Origin: Aurantimicrobium sp.
GTDB taxonomy: Bacteria > Actinomycetota > Actinomycetes > Actinomycetales > Microbacteriaceae
DNA length: 32,910 bases
Direction of reading: 5' to 3'
NCBI GenBank assembly: GCA_021741765.1
Contig: JAIOXH010000005.1
Coordinates: 1-32,910 of the forward strand
Shown here: in pieces, positions 20,446-28,885 of the stretch
Position numbering within the stretch: position 1 is the first letter of the stretch
How the letters are laid out: every line of letters starts with the position of its first letter
Program-made: the position numbers and the translations under genes
Notes under the pieces: model-generated
The model's input: the letters and a program-made list of their open reading frames with translations, nothing else
What the model was told of the DNA's origin: nothing
Database searches by the model: none

Positions 20446-21345
20446 GTGTCAACAGCCGCGTCTCCTTACGCTGATCGACTGGCACAGGTTCCCGTGCGAT
20501 CGTTCACTGGTCTCGTGAACGGGGTGGTGACCGCGTGGTGGGATTTCGGGCCACAGAGCAGACCGGTCGACGTGGTGATGGTGCACGGATTCCGCGGCGA
20601 TCACCACGGCTTGGAGCCTTTTGTCGCTGCTCTCGGTCCCCGGGTGCGTGTCCTCATTCCGGATTTGCCCGGATTCGGTTCGACACGAGCATTTTCGGGC
20701 CCTGCCGACATCGATGCTTTTGCAATGTGGCTCAAGGCTTTTTGTGCTGCCCATGCTCCCGGAGCTGCGGTTCTGGGTCATTCATTCGGTTCCATCGTCG
20801 TTGCCTCGGCCCGCGCGGCTGGGCTCGCCGTGCCGGCTACCGTTCTGGTTAACCCCATAGCAGCCAACGCGCTTGCGGGACCACGCGGATTGATGACCAA
20901 ATTGGCCGTGGGCTACTACACCGTCTCGGCGAAGTTGCCCGAGCGTTGGGGTTATGCACTCCTCCGCAACAGGGCGATTGTTCGGGTGATGAGCGTCACC
21001 ATGGCCAAAACGAGAAACAAGGACTTGCGACGGTGGATTCACGGGCAACACGACGAGTACTTTTCGGTATTTGACGGGCGCCGTGCCGTACTCGAGGCAT
21101 TTCAGGCGAGTGTTCGTAACGATGTCGGTCAATTTGCCCACGGACTCACAGGGCCCGTACTGATGATTGTTGCCGATCGCGATGACATCACGTCACTGGT
21201 GCGACAACGTGAACTAGCGGCACGTCTCAGCGACGTTTCCCTGCACGTCGTCACGAATGTGGGACATTTGGTGCACTACGAGGCTGCCGACGAAGCCGCC
21301 AATGTTATTCGACAGTTCTTGAAGCTCCCCGGCACGAACGCATGA
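20446..21345 (+). CDS. Alpha/beta fold hydrolase
   Basis: 299 aa; VHGFRGDHHGLEP oxyanion region, GHSFGS nucleophile elbow, late Asp region (VADRDDIT) and His (NVGHLVHYE). Confidence 0.88.
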   Translation: MSTAASPYADRLAQVPVRSFTGLVNGVVTAWWDFGPQSRPVDVVMVHGFRGDHHGLEPFVAALGPRVRVLIPDLPGFGSTRAFSGPADIDAFAMWLKAFCAAHAPGAAVLGHSFGSIVVASARAAGLAVPATVLVNPIAANALAGPRGLMTKLAVGYYTVSAKLPERWGYALLRNRAIVRVMSVTMAKTRNKDLRRWIHGQHDEYFSVFDGRRAVLEAFQASVRNDVGQFAHGLTGPVLMIVADRDDITSLVRQRELAARLSDVSLHVVTNVGHLVHYEAADEAANVIRQFLKLPGTNA

Positions 21346-22451
21346 GAATCGGATTCGACGCGCGCTACATTCGCTGGGATTATCACGACGGCATCAGTCG
21401 ATTTAGCCAAGGACTTGCCCAGGAGCTGGCTCTTCTCATCGGGCAGCGATCTGCAGACCAACTCGTCTTCATCATCTCCGACGAACGTCAGCGCGCTCTG
21501 CTGCCGGAGAACGAGACCATCACCGTTTCCCCGCCCACAAGTTCACGCGAGCCCTGGGTGGCACATCAGGTCAACAGCGCGAATCTGGACGTTGTTTTTT
21601 CACCGATGCAGACGATGGGAGCACGGGGAAGAAACTATCGCCTCATCGTCACCGTTCATGACCTCATCTACTACCGGCACCGCACACCTCCTCCTCAATT
21701 CGCGTGGCCCCTGCGCCTACTGTGGCGTTTGTATCACGTGTCGTGGGCACCTCAAAGATGGCTTCTCAATAGAAGCGATGCCGTCGTCGCCGTCTCTCAG
21801 ACAACGGCACTCCTTATCGCGAAACATCGTCTCTCCCGTCGACCCGTCTACGTGGTGCCCAACGCGGCAGATCAACCGGCACGCCCTCTGAAGCCCGAGC
21901 CATTCCCGAAGCGCAGGCGACGAGCCATTTACATGGGTTCGTTCATGCCGTACAAGAACGTCGAAACACTCATCAGGGCGGCAGCACTGAGCCCGGAGTG
22001 GGAGTTCCATTTTTTGAGCCGGATCGACAACGAGACGCGCAATCGTCTCGAGAGACTAGCGCCCGCAGCCAGGCTCTTTTTTCACGACGGGACGCCAGAG
22101 AACGAATACCTCAATCTTCTTGCCACATCGCGTGTCCTCGTGTCCTCGTCTTTGGACGAAGGTTTCGGTATACCCCTCATCGAGGCAATGGCCCAAGGTA
22201 CACCGGTTGTCGTGAGCGACATTGACATTTTTCATGAAGTGGCCGGCGAGGCGGCGCTGTTTGCCCCAGCAAATGACGCCGAAGCATTCGCTGCTGCTCT
22301 CACGCAACTCGATGACGAACAGACGTGGCTCCAGCTCTCTCGCACGGCACTGGACCAAGCGAAAAAGTTTTCGTGGCAGGCCTCAGCTGCTCGGCTACTC
22401 GATGTCCTCGATGAGGTTGCCCGCGCCGATAGCAGCGGCGAGCGCATCTAG
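21342..22451 (+). CDS. Glycosyltransferase family 4 (GT-B) protein
   Basis: 369 aa; ATGA overlap with upstream hydrolase; YMGSFMPYKNVETLIRAAAL, SSLDEGFGIPLIEAMAQGTPVVVSDI...EVAGEAALFAPAND. Confidence 0.93.
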   Translation: MRIGFDARYIRWDYHDGISRFSQGLAQELALLIGQRSADQLVFIISDERQRALLPENETITVSPPTSSREPWVAHQVNSANLDVVFSPMQTMGARGRNYRLIVTVHDLIYYRHRTPPPQFAWPLRLLWRLYHVSWAPQRWLLNRSDAVVAVSQTTALLIAKHRLSRRPVYVVPNAADQPARPLKPEPFPKRRRRAIYMGSFMPYKNVETLIRAAALSPEWEFHFLSRIDNETRNRLERLAPAARLFFHDGTPENEYLNLLATSRVLVSSSLDEGFGIPLIEAMAQGTPVVVSDIDIFHEVAGEAALFAPANDAEAFAAALTQLDDEQTWLQLSRTALDQAKKFSWQASAARLLDVLDEVARADSSGERI

Positions 22452-23261
22452 AAAATCACTCGAACCTCCGTCAACCTTGACTGTTGCCAAGCGATCGGCC
22501 TTCGTTTCACCCCGATTCACAATGACGATCGCATCACGTCGACGATGAGCCAGTTCCACAAGTCTTAAGCCACTGTTGACAACGAGAGAAGTTCCCACGG
22601 CGATGAGGACATCTGCGCGGTTGATGAGGGCCGTAGCCGCTTGGTAAACCTTGGGGGGCACGAATTCTCCAAAGAAAACCACATCTGGCTTGAGAATTCC
22701 CCCGCACACCGTGCACTCCGGAACCTCAACGGACTGCCAACCTTCGACGTCTGAGTCACCATCGGGAGCAAGTTCGGGATCGGGCATCTGAGCGAGCCAC
22801 GGGTTGAGCAGTGCGACTCGGTGCTCAACGCTTTCCCGGTCGTACATCTGCCCACAATCGACACAGGCGACCCTGCTGAGGGTTCCGTGCAGGTCGACAA
22901 CGTGAGCGCTCCCGGCCCGACGATGAAGTCCGTCAACGTTCTGGCTGACGATTCCAGAAATTGCGCCCTGCTGTTCCATTGCTGCCAGGGCGATGTGGCC
23001 TCGGTTGGGTTCGGCCGCGGCAAACCGGCGCCAGCCGAGATGCGCTCCCGCCCAGTACCTGCGGCGATACTCGAGAGATCCCATGAAATCAGCGAACTTC
23101 ATCGGGGTGCGTTTCGACGCTCCCTGACCGCGGTAATCGGGAATGCCCGAGTCTGTGCTGACTCCCGCCCCGGTGAGCACGGCAACACGCTTTCCCGACA
23201 CAAGGCGAGCAATTTCACTCGCCTGCTCGGTTGCGGGTGAATCCGCTTGTGCCGTCACCAT
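22395..23261 (-). CDS. Sir2 family NAD-dependent protein deacylase
   Basis: Preferred start MVTAQADSPATEQ at 23261; VLTGAGVSTDSGIPDYRGQGA, SQNVDGLHRRAGSAHVVDLHGTL, CVDC...CTVC zinc ligands, GTSLVVNSGLRLVE. Confidence 0.93.
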   Translation of the reverse strand: MVTAQADSPATEQASEIARLVSGKRVAVLTGAGVSTDSGIPDYRGQGASKRTPMKFADFMGSLEYRRRYWAGAHLGWRRFAAAEPNRGHIALAAMEQQGAISGIVSQNVDGLHRRAGSAHVVDLHGTLSRVACVDCGQMYDRESVEHRVALLNPWLAQMPDPELAPDGDSDVEGWQSVEVPECTVCGGILKPDVVFFGEFVPPKVYQAATALINRADVLIAVGTSLVVNSGLRLVELAHRRRDAIVIVNRGETKADRLATVKVDGGSSDFLDALAAAIGAGNLIEDIE

Positions 23262-23303
23262 AGGCTGAGCATACGAAACGGGTGTTTCGCAAATGTTTCT
23301 ATA

Positions 23304-24140
23304 GTGAGAATTATTTTGGCCCACACAGTTCAGCTTTCTGCAGCGGATCCAGCGTTGCGCGACTACACCGACCTCACAGATGTGGCTCTCCGCAGGGTTC
23401 GCGAACCCGCCGAGGGCATTTATATTGCTGAGTCTCCCAAAGTCATTCGACGTGCCATCGCCGCGGGGCACACACCCCGTTCGGCGCTCGTACTTTCCGA
23501 GAAGTCCGAGGAAGTCCTGCGAGACCTCGACGGCTCTGACTGCCCTGTCTACGTCGGGAGTCCGGAAATTTTGCAAGAGATTGCTGGCTTCCATCTGCAC
23601 CGAGGTGCTCTGGCGTCTTTTGAACGCCCGGCGCTCCCGTCTCTCTCCCAAGTTCTGAGCGAAGCCCGCACGATAGTTATCTGCGAAGACATCGTTGACC
23701 ACACCAACGTGGGTGCAATTTTTCGAGCTGTGGCCGGGATGGGTGCCGATGCGGTCCTCATCACTCCCCGTTGTGCCGATCCGCTCTATCGGCGCAGCAT
23801 TCGCGTGTCGATGGGGGCTGTGTTTTCCGTACCCTGGACACGCACACTGGACTGGCCATCAACGCGCGACGCGCTCCATGAGTATGGCTTTCACATCGCG
23901 GCTCTAGCGCTCACCAACAAGTCGGTCAGTCTCTCAGAATTTGCTCGAGCACGACCCAAACGCGTGGCTCTTGTCTTGGGCACCGAGGGTGACGGAATTA
24001 CCGCCGAGGCGATGAACGTCACTGATTCAGTTGTGCGAATTCCCATGCGTTCCGGCATCGACTCTCTCAATGTGGCGTCCGCTGCTGCCGTCGCGTTATA
24101 CGCGTTAAGCCTCGATGACGCCCCTAGTATGTTGCGGTGA
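23304..24140 (+). CDS. TrmH/SpoU family RNA 2'-O-methyltransferase
   Basis: GTG 23304 start preferred (longer ORF from 23247 overlaps the sir2 start); EDIVDHTNVGAIFRAVAGMGADAVLI, LVLGTEGDGI, VRIPMRSGIDSLNVASAAAVALY. Confidence 0.9.
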   Translation: MRIILAHTVQLSAADPALRDYTDLTDVALRRVREPAEGIYIAESPKVIRRAIAAGHTPRSALVLSEKSEEVLRDLDGSDCPVYVGSPEILQEIAGFHLHRGALASFERPALPSLSQVLSEARTIVICEDIVDHTNVGAIFRAVAGMGADAVLITPRCADPLYRRSIRVSMGAVFSVPWTRTLDWPSTRDALHEYGFHIAALALTNKSVSLSEFARARPKRVALVLGTEGDGITAEAMNVTDSVVRIPMRSGIDSLNVASAAAVALYALSLDDAPSMLR

Positions 24141-25408
24141 CAGTTGCCGACGGACACGAGGCCCCCCAGGGCTCTCCACAGAGCCGTCGGCCGTCTCCCG
24201 CCGTCTATCGAAGACGACGCCTTTTTGTATTTGGCGCCCTCACCATCCTGCTTGCCTTCCTCGGGTGGTCGATCACCGTTCTTGCGGTGCCACTGCCGTC
24301 AGCCACCACCACCGTTCTTCAGTCGCCGACCGTATCCGGTGATCTTGTTACTCCCGCAGTACCCCCGTTCGGCGTGAGCGCAGTTGTTGCCGATGACTTT
24401 GGTGCTCTCGGATTGGCGCCGACAAGTGACGTTGTACCGATCGCAAGCATGACAAAGGTCATCACAGCGCTCATGGTTCTAAAGGCACATCCCCTCCAGG
24501 TAAATGAGCCGGGCCCCACAATCACCTTTGGGCAGGCGGACATTGATCAGCTTGACGCGATCATCGCCCAAGACGGCAAATACTCAGAAGTTTCCGTAGG
24601 AGACGCAACAACAGAGCGGGATGCTCTCTACGCTCTGCTGCTCAACTCGTCCAACAACATCGCGAATTCGTTAGCCATCTGGGCTTACGGATCTATGGAT
24701 GGGTTTTTGTCGCAGACCACCTTGTGGTTGGCCGAACAGGGACTCAACGACACCGTTGTGGCTGACGCTTCGGGGCTCAGCAGCGAGTCGCGAAGTAGTT
24801 CTGCCGACCTCATCACCATCGGACACTTGGCTCTCGCCAATCCGGCCCTTGCCGCCATCGTGGGAACCCGTTCTATCGAGTTGCCGTTGTTTGGGAAGCT
24901 CGTCAACGGCAACACGTTGATCGGCACCTCAGGAATCACGGGCATCAAGACCGGCACAACTGAGGAAGCGGGTGCCTGTTTGCTTTATTCGGCGACCTTC
25001 ACGGTGGCCAAGGAATCCGTAACGCTGTTTGGTGTCACGACAGGTGCAGCCCTTCAGACTGAACTGCAACCTGCTCTGGGAGCGTACGTTGCCTCGCTCG
25101 AGGCGGGATTTCATGAAACTGTGCTGTCTGACCCCGCCCGACCCGTCGCCACCGTGAGTACGCCCTGGAACACCACGGCAAACATTGTGGCAGCGAAGAC
25201 CGTCTCGGCGGTGACGTGGTCAGACACCCCCGTAAGGGTCGAGGTTCGCGTGGGAGACATTCGCGGAGGCGATGCCGGAACGACGGTGGGTACGATGACG
25301 TTCGATACCCCGCGGGGTGCGCAGGTCGTCGAACTTGTCTTGGAGACAGACCTCGCCGACCCCGGGCCGGCGTGGCGTTTTGGCCATGTCGCACAGCTAT
25401 TTGGCTGA
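24137..25408 (+). CDS. D-alanyl-D-alanine carboxypeptidase (peptidase S11 family)
   Basis: 423 aa; N-terminal TM segment; SMTK (SxxK), SSNNIAN (SxN), GIKTGTTEEAG (KTG) active-site motifs. Confidence 0.9.
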   Translation: MTVADGHEAPQGSPQSRRPSPAVYRRRRLFVFGALTILLAFLGWSITVLAVPLPSATTTVLQSPTVSGDLVTPAVPPFGVSAVVADDFGALGLAPTSDVVPIASMTKVITALMVLKAHPLQVNEPGPTITFGQADIDQLDAIIAQDGKYSEVSVGDATTERDALYALLLNSSNNIANSLAIWAYGSMDGFLSQTTLWLAEQGLNDTVVADASGLSSESRSSSADLITIGHLALANPALAAIVGTRSIELPLFGKLVNGNTLIGTSGITGIKTGTTEEAGACLLYSATFTVAKESVTLFGVTTGAALQTELQPALGAYVASLEAGFHETVLSDPARPVATVSTPWNTTANIVAAKTVSAVTWSDTPVRVEVRVGDIRGGDAGTTVGTMTFDTPRGAQVVELVLETDLADPGPAWRFGHVAQLFG

Positions 25409-25431
25409 GCACGGCGCATATAGTTTTTGCT

Positions 25432-25887
25432 ATGTCCTGTATCCGTTTCAACACTCCTGCGCAGGAGCGTCAGCTCGATGCGCTGAGAGAATCGCCTGAG
25501 CTCGCCAACCAGGCCGTGGCCGCTTTTCTGTCTCCTCCGGTAACCGACACAAAGATTGCACGGTTACGAACGATGGCCGCCGATCGTCGAGCAAAGATTC
25601 GCGAGAGCGCGGCGCTCAACGTGAACACCCCCGCCGACGTCTTTGAAAAGTTATCGCGAGACCCGGAGACCAGCGTTCGCGTGTGCGTTGCCCGCAACGA
25701 GGCAACCCCGTGCGATGTTTTGAGGTCTCTCGCTACCGACGCAAGCGAGGACGTTCGCTCGTGGGTGGCCATCAACTATTTCGTCCCAGCGGACGCCATG
25801 GCATTGCTCGCCAACGACGTGAGCGCCAAGGTGCGCAAGCTCGTGGCCTGGAAGGCCAGCCTGACTCACGAGGCTCAGCTCGTCTGA
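25432..25887 (+). CDS. Leucine-rich-repeat-variant (LRV)-like / HEAT-like repeat protein
   Basis: Start MSCIRFNTPAQERQ at 25432; repeats of about 26 aa: RESAALNVNTPADVFEKLSRDPETSV / RVCVARNEATPCDVLRSLATDASEDV / RSWVAINYFVPADAMALLANDVSAKV / RKLVAWK. Confidence 0.8.
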   Translation: MSCIRFNTPAQERQLDALRESPELANQAVAAFLSPPVTDTKIARLRTMAADRRAKIRESAALNVNTPADVFEKLSRDPETSVRVCVARNEATPCDVLRSLATDASEDVRSWVAINYFVPADAMALLANDVSAKVRKLVAWKASLTHEAQLV

Positions 25888-25916
25888 GCAACAGTGCGCG
25901 AAGTTCACAAGTGACA

Positions 25917-25947
25917 GAAGGCCCCGGTCTTCTCGACCGAGGCCTTC
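25917..25947. terminator. Candidate bidirectional terminator between LRV gene and tRNA-Leu
   Basis: gaaggccccggtc-ttct-cgaccgaggccttc long GC-rich hairpin, located between the converging 3' ends. Confidence 0.6.
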
Positions 25948-25953
25948 TTCGCG

Positions 25954-26036
25954 TGCGCGAGGGGGGACTTGAACCCCCACGCCCATAAGGGCACTAGCAC
26001 CTCAAGCTAGCGCGTCTGCCATTCCGCCACTCACGC
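25954..26036 (-). tRNA. tRNA-Leu (anticodon GAG)
   Basis: Reverse complement gcgtgag...tggcagacgcgctagc-ttGAGgt-gctagtgcccttatgggcgtgggggttcaagtccccctcgcgca; 7-bp acceptor gcgtgag/ctcgcgc, TPsiC arm ggttcaagtcc, class II variable arm. Confidence 0.93.
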
Positions 26037-26089
26037 GTTGGGTGTCAACTTTCGCCGACAAGCGACATTATCACGAAAGACACGAGCGC

Positions 26090-27019
26090 TCATTCACCGG
26101 GACCGGGGTGGGAACTCGAGGTCGGTGCACCGCCGTCGCCATCCGTTTTACGCAGAAAGCGCTCGAACTCCTGAGCGATCGCCTCACCGCTGGCACTGGG
26201 GGAGTCCACAGCATCGCGCGCCTGCTCCAACGTGCCTATATACGCTGCCATGTCGTCGTCATCGGCGGCCAGTTGGTTTATCGATTCTTCCCACGCCGCT
26301 GCGTCGGCCACGAGAGAGCCTCGGGGAATGGTGACATCAATAATCTCTTCGAGGCGATCAATCAATGCCAGGGTCGCCTTGGGCGAAGGGGAGTGCTGAA
26401 CATAGTGGGGCACCGACGCCCACAGGTTGACCGTCGGAATATCGGCGCTCTCGGCGGCCTGCGAAAGGACAGAGATGATGCCGACGGGCCCTTCGTACTG
26501 ACTGCGTTCGACATCCAGCTCACCGCGCACCGCAGAATTTTCGCTCGACACGTTAATCGTCGTGGGACGCGTGTGCGGAACATCGGCGAGTTGTGCACCG
26601 AGAAAAACCATGGCGTCGACATCGGCAGCCAGAGCAGCATCAATGACCTCGGTGGCGAACGTTTGCCAGTTGCGCGAAGGCTCAACGCCCAGAAGGAGAT
26701 AGACGTTCCCGACGTTGGTGCCGCTCTCCGACACGCGTGAATCGCCCGAAATCGAGGCGCCTCGTGAAGACGGAACGAGTGGGGCGTAAAGCGTTGTGGT
26801 CGGCCACGAGAGAACCCGGCTGCCGTCGTCATCAAAACTCACCGTGGGTCGCGTGTACTGATAGTCGTAGTAACGCTCAGAATCCATCGCCAAAAGCGCA
26901 AAAACCTCTAGATCATCGTGCAGAGTGCGAACGGCTGAGCTTGCCGCCTCCCCGGCGTCATTCCATCCCTCGAAGGCAACAACGAGAACACGACCGCCAA
27001 AAAGCTTCTTCGTCGCCAT
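26090..27019 (-). CDS. PAC2 family protein
   Basis: MATKKLFGGRVLVVAFEGWNDAGEAASSAVRTLHDDLE...; VFLGAQLADVPHTRPTTIN, VPHYVQHSPSPKATLALIDRLEEI matches the actinobacterial PAC2-family pattern. Start chosen at 27019; alternatives upstream. Confidence 0.9.
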   Translation of the reverse strand: MATKKLFGGRVLVVAFEGWNDAGEAASSAVRTLHDDLEVFALLAMDSERYYDYQYTRPTVSFDDDGSRVLSWPTTTLYAPLVPSSRGASISGDSRVSESGTNVGNVYLLLGVEPSRNWQTFATEVIDAALAADVDAMVFLGAQLADVPHTRPTTINVSSENSAVRGELDVERSQYEGPVGIISVLSQAAESADIPTVNLWASVPHYVQHSPSPKATLALIDRLEEIIDVTIPRGSLVADAAAWEESINQLAADDDDMAAYIGTLEQARDAVDSPSASGEAIAQEFERFLRKTDGDGGAPTSSSHPGPGE

Positions 27020-27163
27020 GTGCCAATCTCCCATCGTTCCATGAGGGTTGAGACCGCCGCCCGCAGCGGGCGACACCCAGAGACAACCTTACGCGTCACG
27101 TCATTCGTCGCCCTCCCCGCGCAGTGATTCTGGCCGCGTAGTCGCCCGCTAGAGTGATGAATT

Positions 27164-27838
27164 ATGACGAAAAGCGCTCTGCCCGCAGCTGTGGTGTGGG
27201 ATCTCGACGGTACGGTCATCGACTCGGAAGACTATTGGATTATTGCCGAAACCGAGATCGTGGAGAGCTTCGGCGGAACGTGGAGCCATGAAGATGGCCT
27301 AGCCGTTATTGGTCAAGGACTGAATGAAACGGCGCTCCTCATGCAGCAACGGGGCGTGAAGCTCTCGATTGACGAGATCACCAGCGACATGACATCTCGC
27401 GTGCTCGAAAAAATGGAGATAAGGATGCCCTGGCGGCCAGGAGCGCCTGAGCTCATCCGAGGCCTGTTTAGCGCGGGCATTCCTTTAGCGATCGCCACAA
27501 TGGCGTACGCGGAGATGGCTCATCGCGTCGCAAACGCGATATCTGGCGTGATTTTTTCGGCAATTGTGGCGGGCGACCAGGTGTCCAAATCCAAACCCGA
27601 TCCCGAGATATATCTTCTTGCGGCCGAACGTCTGGGCGTGAGCCCAACCGATTGCGTTGCTATCGAAGACTCTCCGGTCGGAGTCACGGCAGCTTCTCGT
27701 GCGGGACTGTTCACCATTGGCGTTCCTCTTCTGCTCAGCCTCGATGAGGCGCCCGCGAATCTGCTGTGGCCCACTCTGGCTGGACGCAGGCCCCAGGACA
27801 TCTATGACGCGTTTGGTCAACACCGAGGTGTCGCGTGA
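27164..27838 (+). CDS. HAD family hydrolase (beta-phosphoglucomutase-like)
   Basis: 224 aa; VVWDLDGTVIDSEDYW, IATMAY, KSKPDPEIYLLAAERLGVSPTDCVAIEDSPVGVTAA. Confidence 0.92.
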   Translation: MTKSALPAAVVWDLDGTVIDSEDYWIIAETEIVESFGGTWSHEDGLAVIGQGLNETALLMQQRGVKLSIDEITSDMTSRVLEKMEIRMPWRPGAPELIRGLFSAGIPLAIATMAYAEMAHRVANAISGVIFSAIVAGDQVSKSKPDPEIYLLAAERLGVSPTDCVAIEDSPVGVTAASRAGLFTIGVPLLLSLDEAPANLLWPTLAGRRPQDIYDAFGQHRGVA

Positions 27839-28845
27839 CTTCTGCCCGTTTTGCGCCCGGGCCATTGCGGGCCGGAGACCGCGTTCAGATCACCGATCCG
27901 AAGGGCCGACTCCACACGGTGACACTCGTGCCGGGTTCGGTCTTCCACTCCCACCGCGGGGGAATTGATCACGACGACATCATCGGACTCGCCGACGGTT
28001 CGATCGTTCTCAATGCCGTCGGTCTTGGGCACCTGGTCTTGCGGCCGCTCCTGCACGACTTTGTCATGTCTATGCCGCGCGGGGCGGCAATCATTTACCC
28101 CAAGGACGCTCAGGCGATATTGGGACTGGCGGATGTTTTTCCGGGTTCTCGCGTTGTGGAGGCAGGAGTGGGCTCGGGGGCTCTCAGCCTGTGGCTCCTG
28201 AGGGCACTCGCGGGCGACGGCCACCTGTACTCATTTGAGCGACGCGACGAGTTCGCTGAGGTCGCTCGAGCCAATGTGGAGACTTTCTTTGGTTACACCC
28301 CAGAAAACTGGACACTCACGGTGGGTGACCTCAACGCGAGCCTGCCCGGCGTTGTCGGCCCACAGGGCGCCGATCGCATCATTCTCGACATGCTGGCTCC
28401 GTGGGAGTGCGTCAACGACGTCGCCGACGCGCTCGTGCCGGGTGGCGTAGTGGTTGTGTACGTTGCGACCGTAACTCAGTTGTCGCGAGTGGTGGAAGCT
28501 CTTCGGGCATCGGGACGATTCACTCACCCGGCAGCTAGCGAAACCATGGTTCGCACCTGGCACGTCGAGGGGCTTGCGGTGCGACCCGACCATCGCATGG
28601 TGGCACACACGGGATTCCTCGCCAGCGCGCGTCTTCTTTCGCCCGGCACCGTTTTACCTGAGAAAAAGCGACGTGCATCGAAGTCTGAGTTCAGTGACGA
28701 TGATGTTGAAGCCTGGACTCCTGGCGCCCTGGGGGAGCGTACAGCGAGTGATAAGTCAACGCGCAAGCGCGTTCGCCTCGCCACGGAAAATGCTCGTCTC
28801 GCGACCGACGGCCTGTCAGCACCCTCTCAACCAGAGGCACCGTAG
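27835..28845 (+). CDS. trmI: tRNA (adenine-N1)-methyltransferase
   Basis: 336 aa; FVMSMPRGAAIIYPKDAQAILGLADVFPGSRVVEAGVGSGALSLWLLRALAGDGHLYSFERRDEFAEVARANVE; 4-bp overlap with HAD gene. Confidence 0.93.
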   Translation: MTSARFAPGPLRAGDRVQITDPKGRLHTVTLVPGSVFHSHRGGIDHDDIIGLADGSIVLNAVGLGHLVLRPLLHDFVMSMPRGAAIIYPKDAQAILGLADVFPGSRVVEAGVGSGALSLWLLRALAGDGHLYSFERRDEFAEVARANVETFFGYTPENWTLTVGDLNASLPGVVGPQGADRIILDMLAPWECVNDVADALVPGGVVVVYVATVTQLSRVVEALRASGRFTHPAASETMVRTWHVEGLAVRPDHRMVAHTGFLASARLLSPGTVLPEKKRRASKSEFSDDDVEAWTPGALGERTASDKSTRKRVRLATENARLATDGLSAPSQPEAP

Positions 28846-28885
28846 ACTTCTTTCAGTTTCTCCGTCAACCCTAGAAGTGAGTATC

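Noticed and set aside
22131-22150. Short tandem repeat gtgtcctcgtgtcctcg inside the glycosyltransferase gene
   Set aside because: Encodes ordinary residues (RVLVSSSLDEG) in a conserved GT4 motif; too short to be a meaningful repeat.
26042-26740. 232-aa plus-strand ORF opposite the PAC2 gene
   Set aside because: Antisense shadow of the PAC2 coding frame with Arg/His-rich composition.
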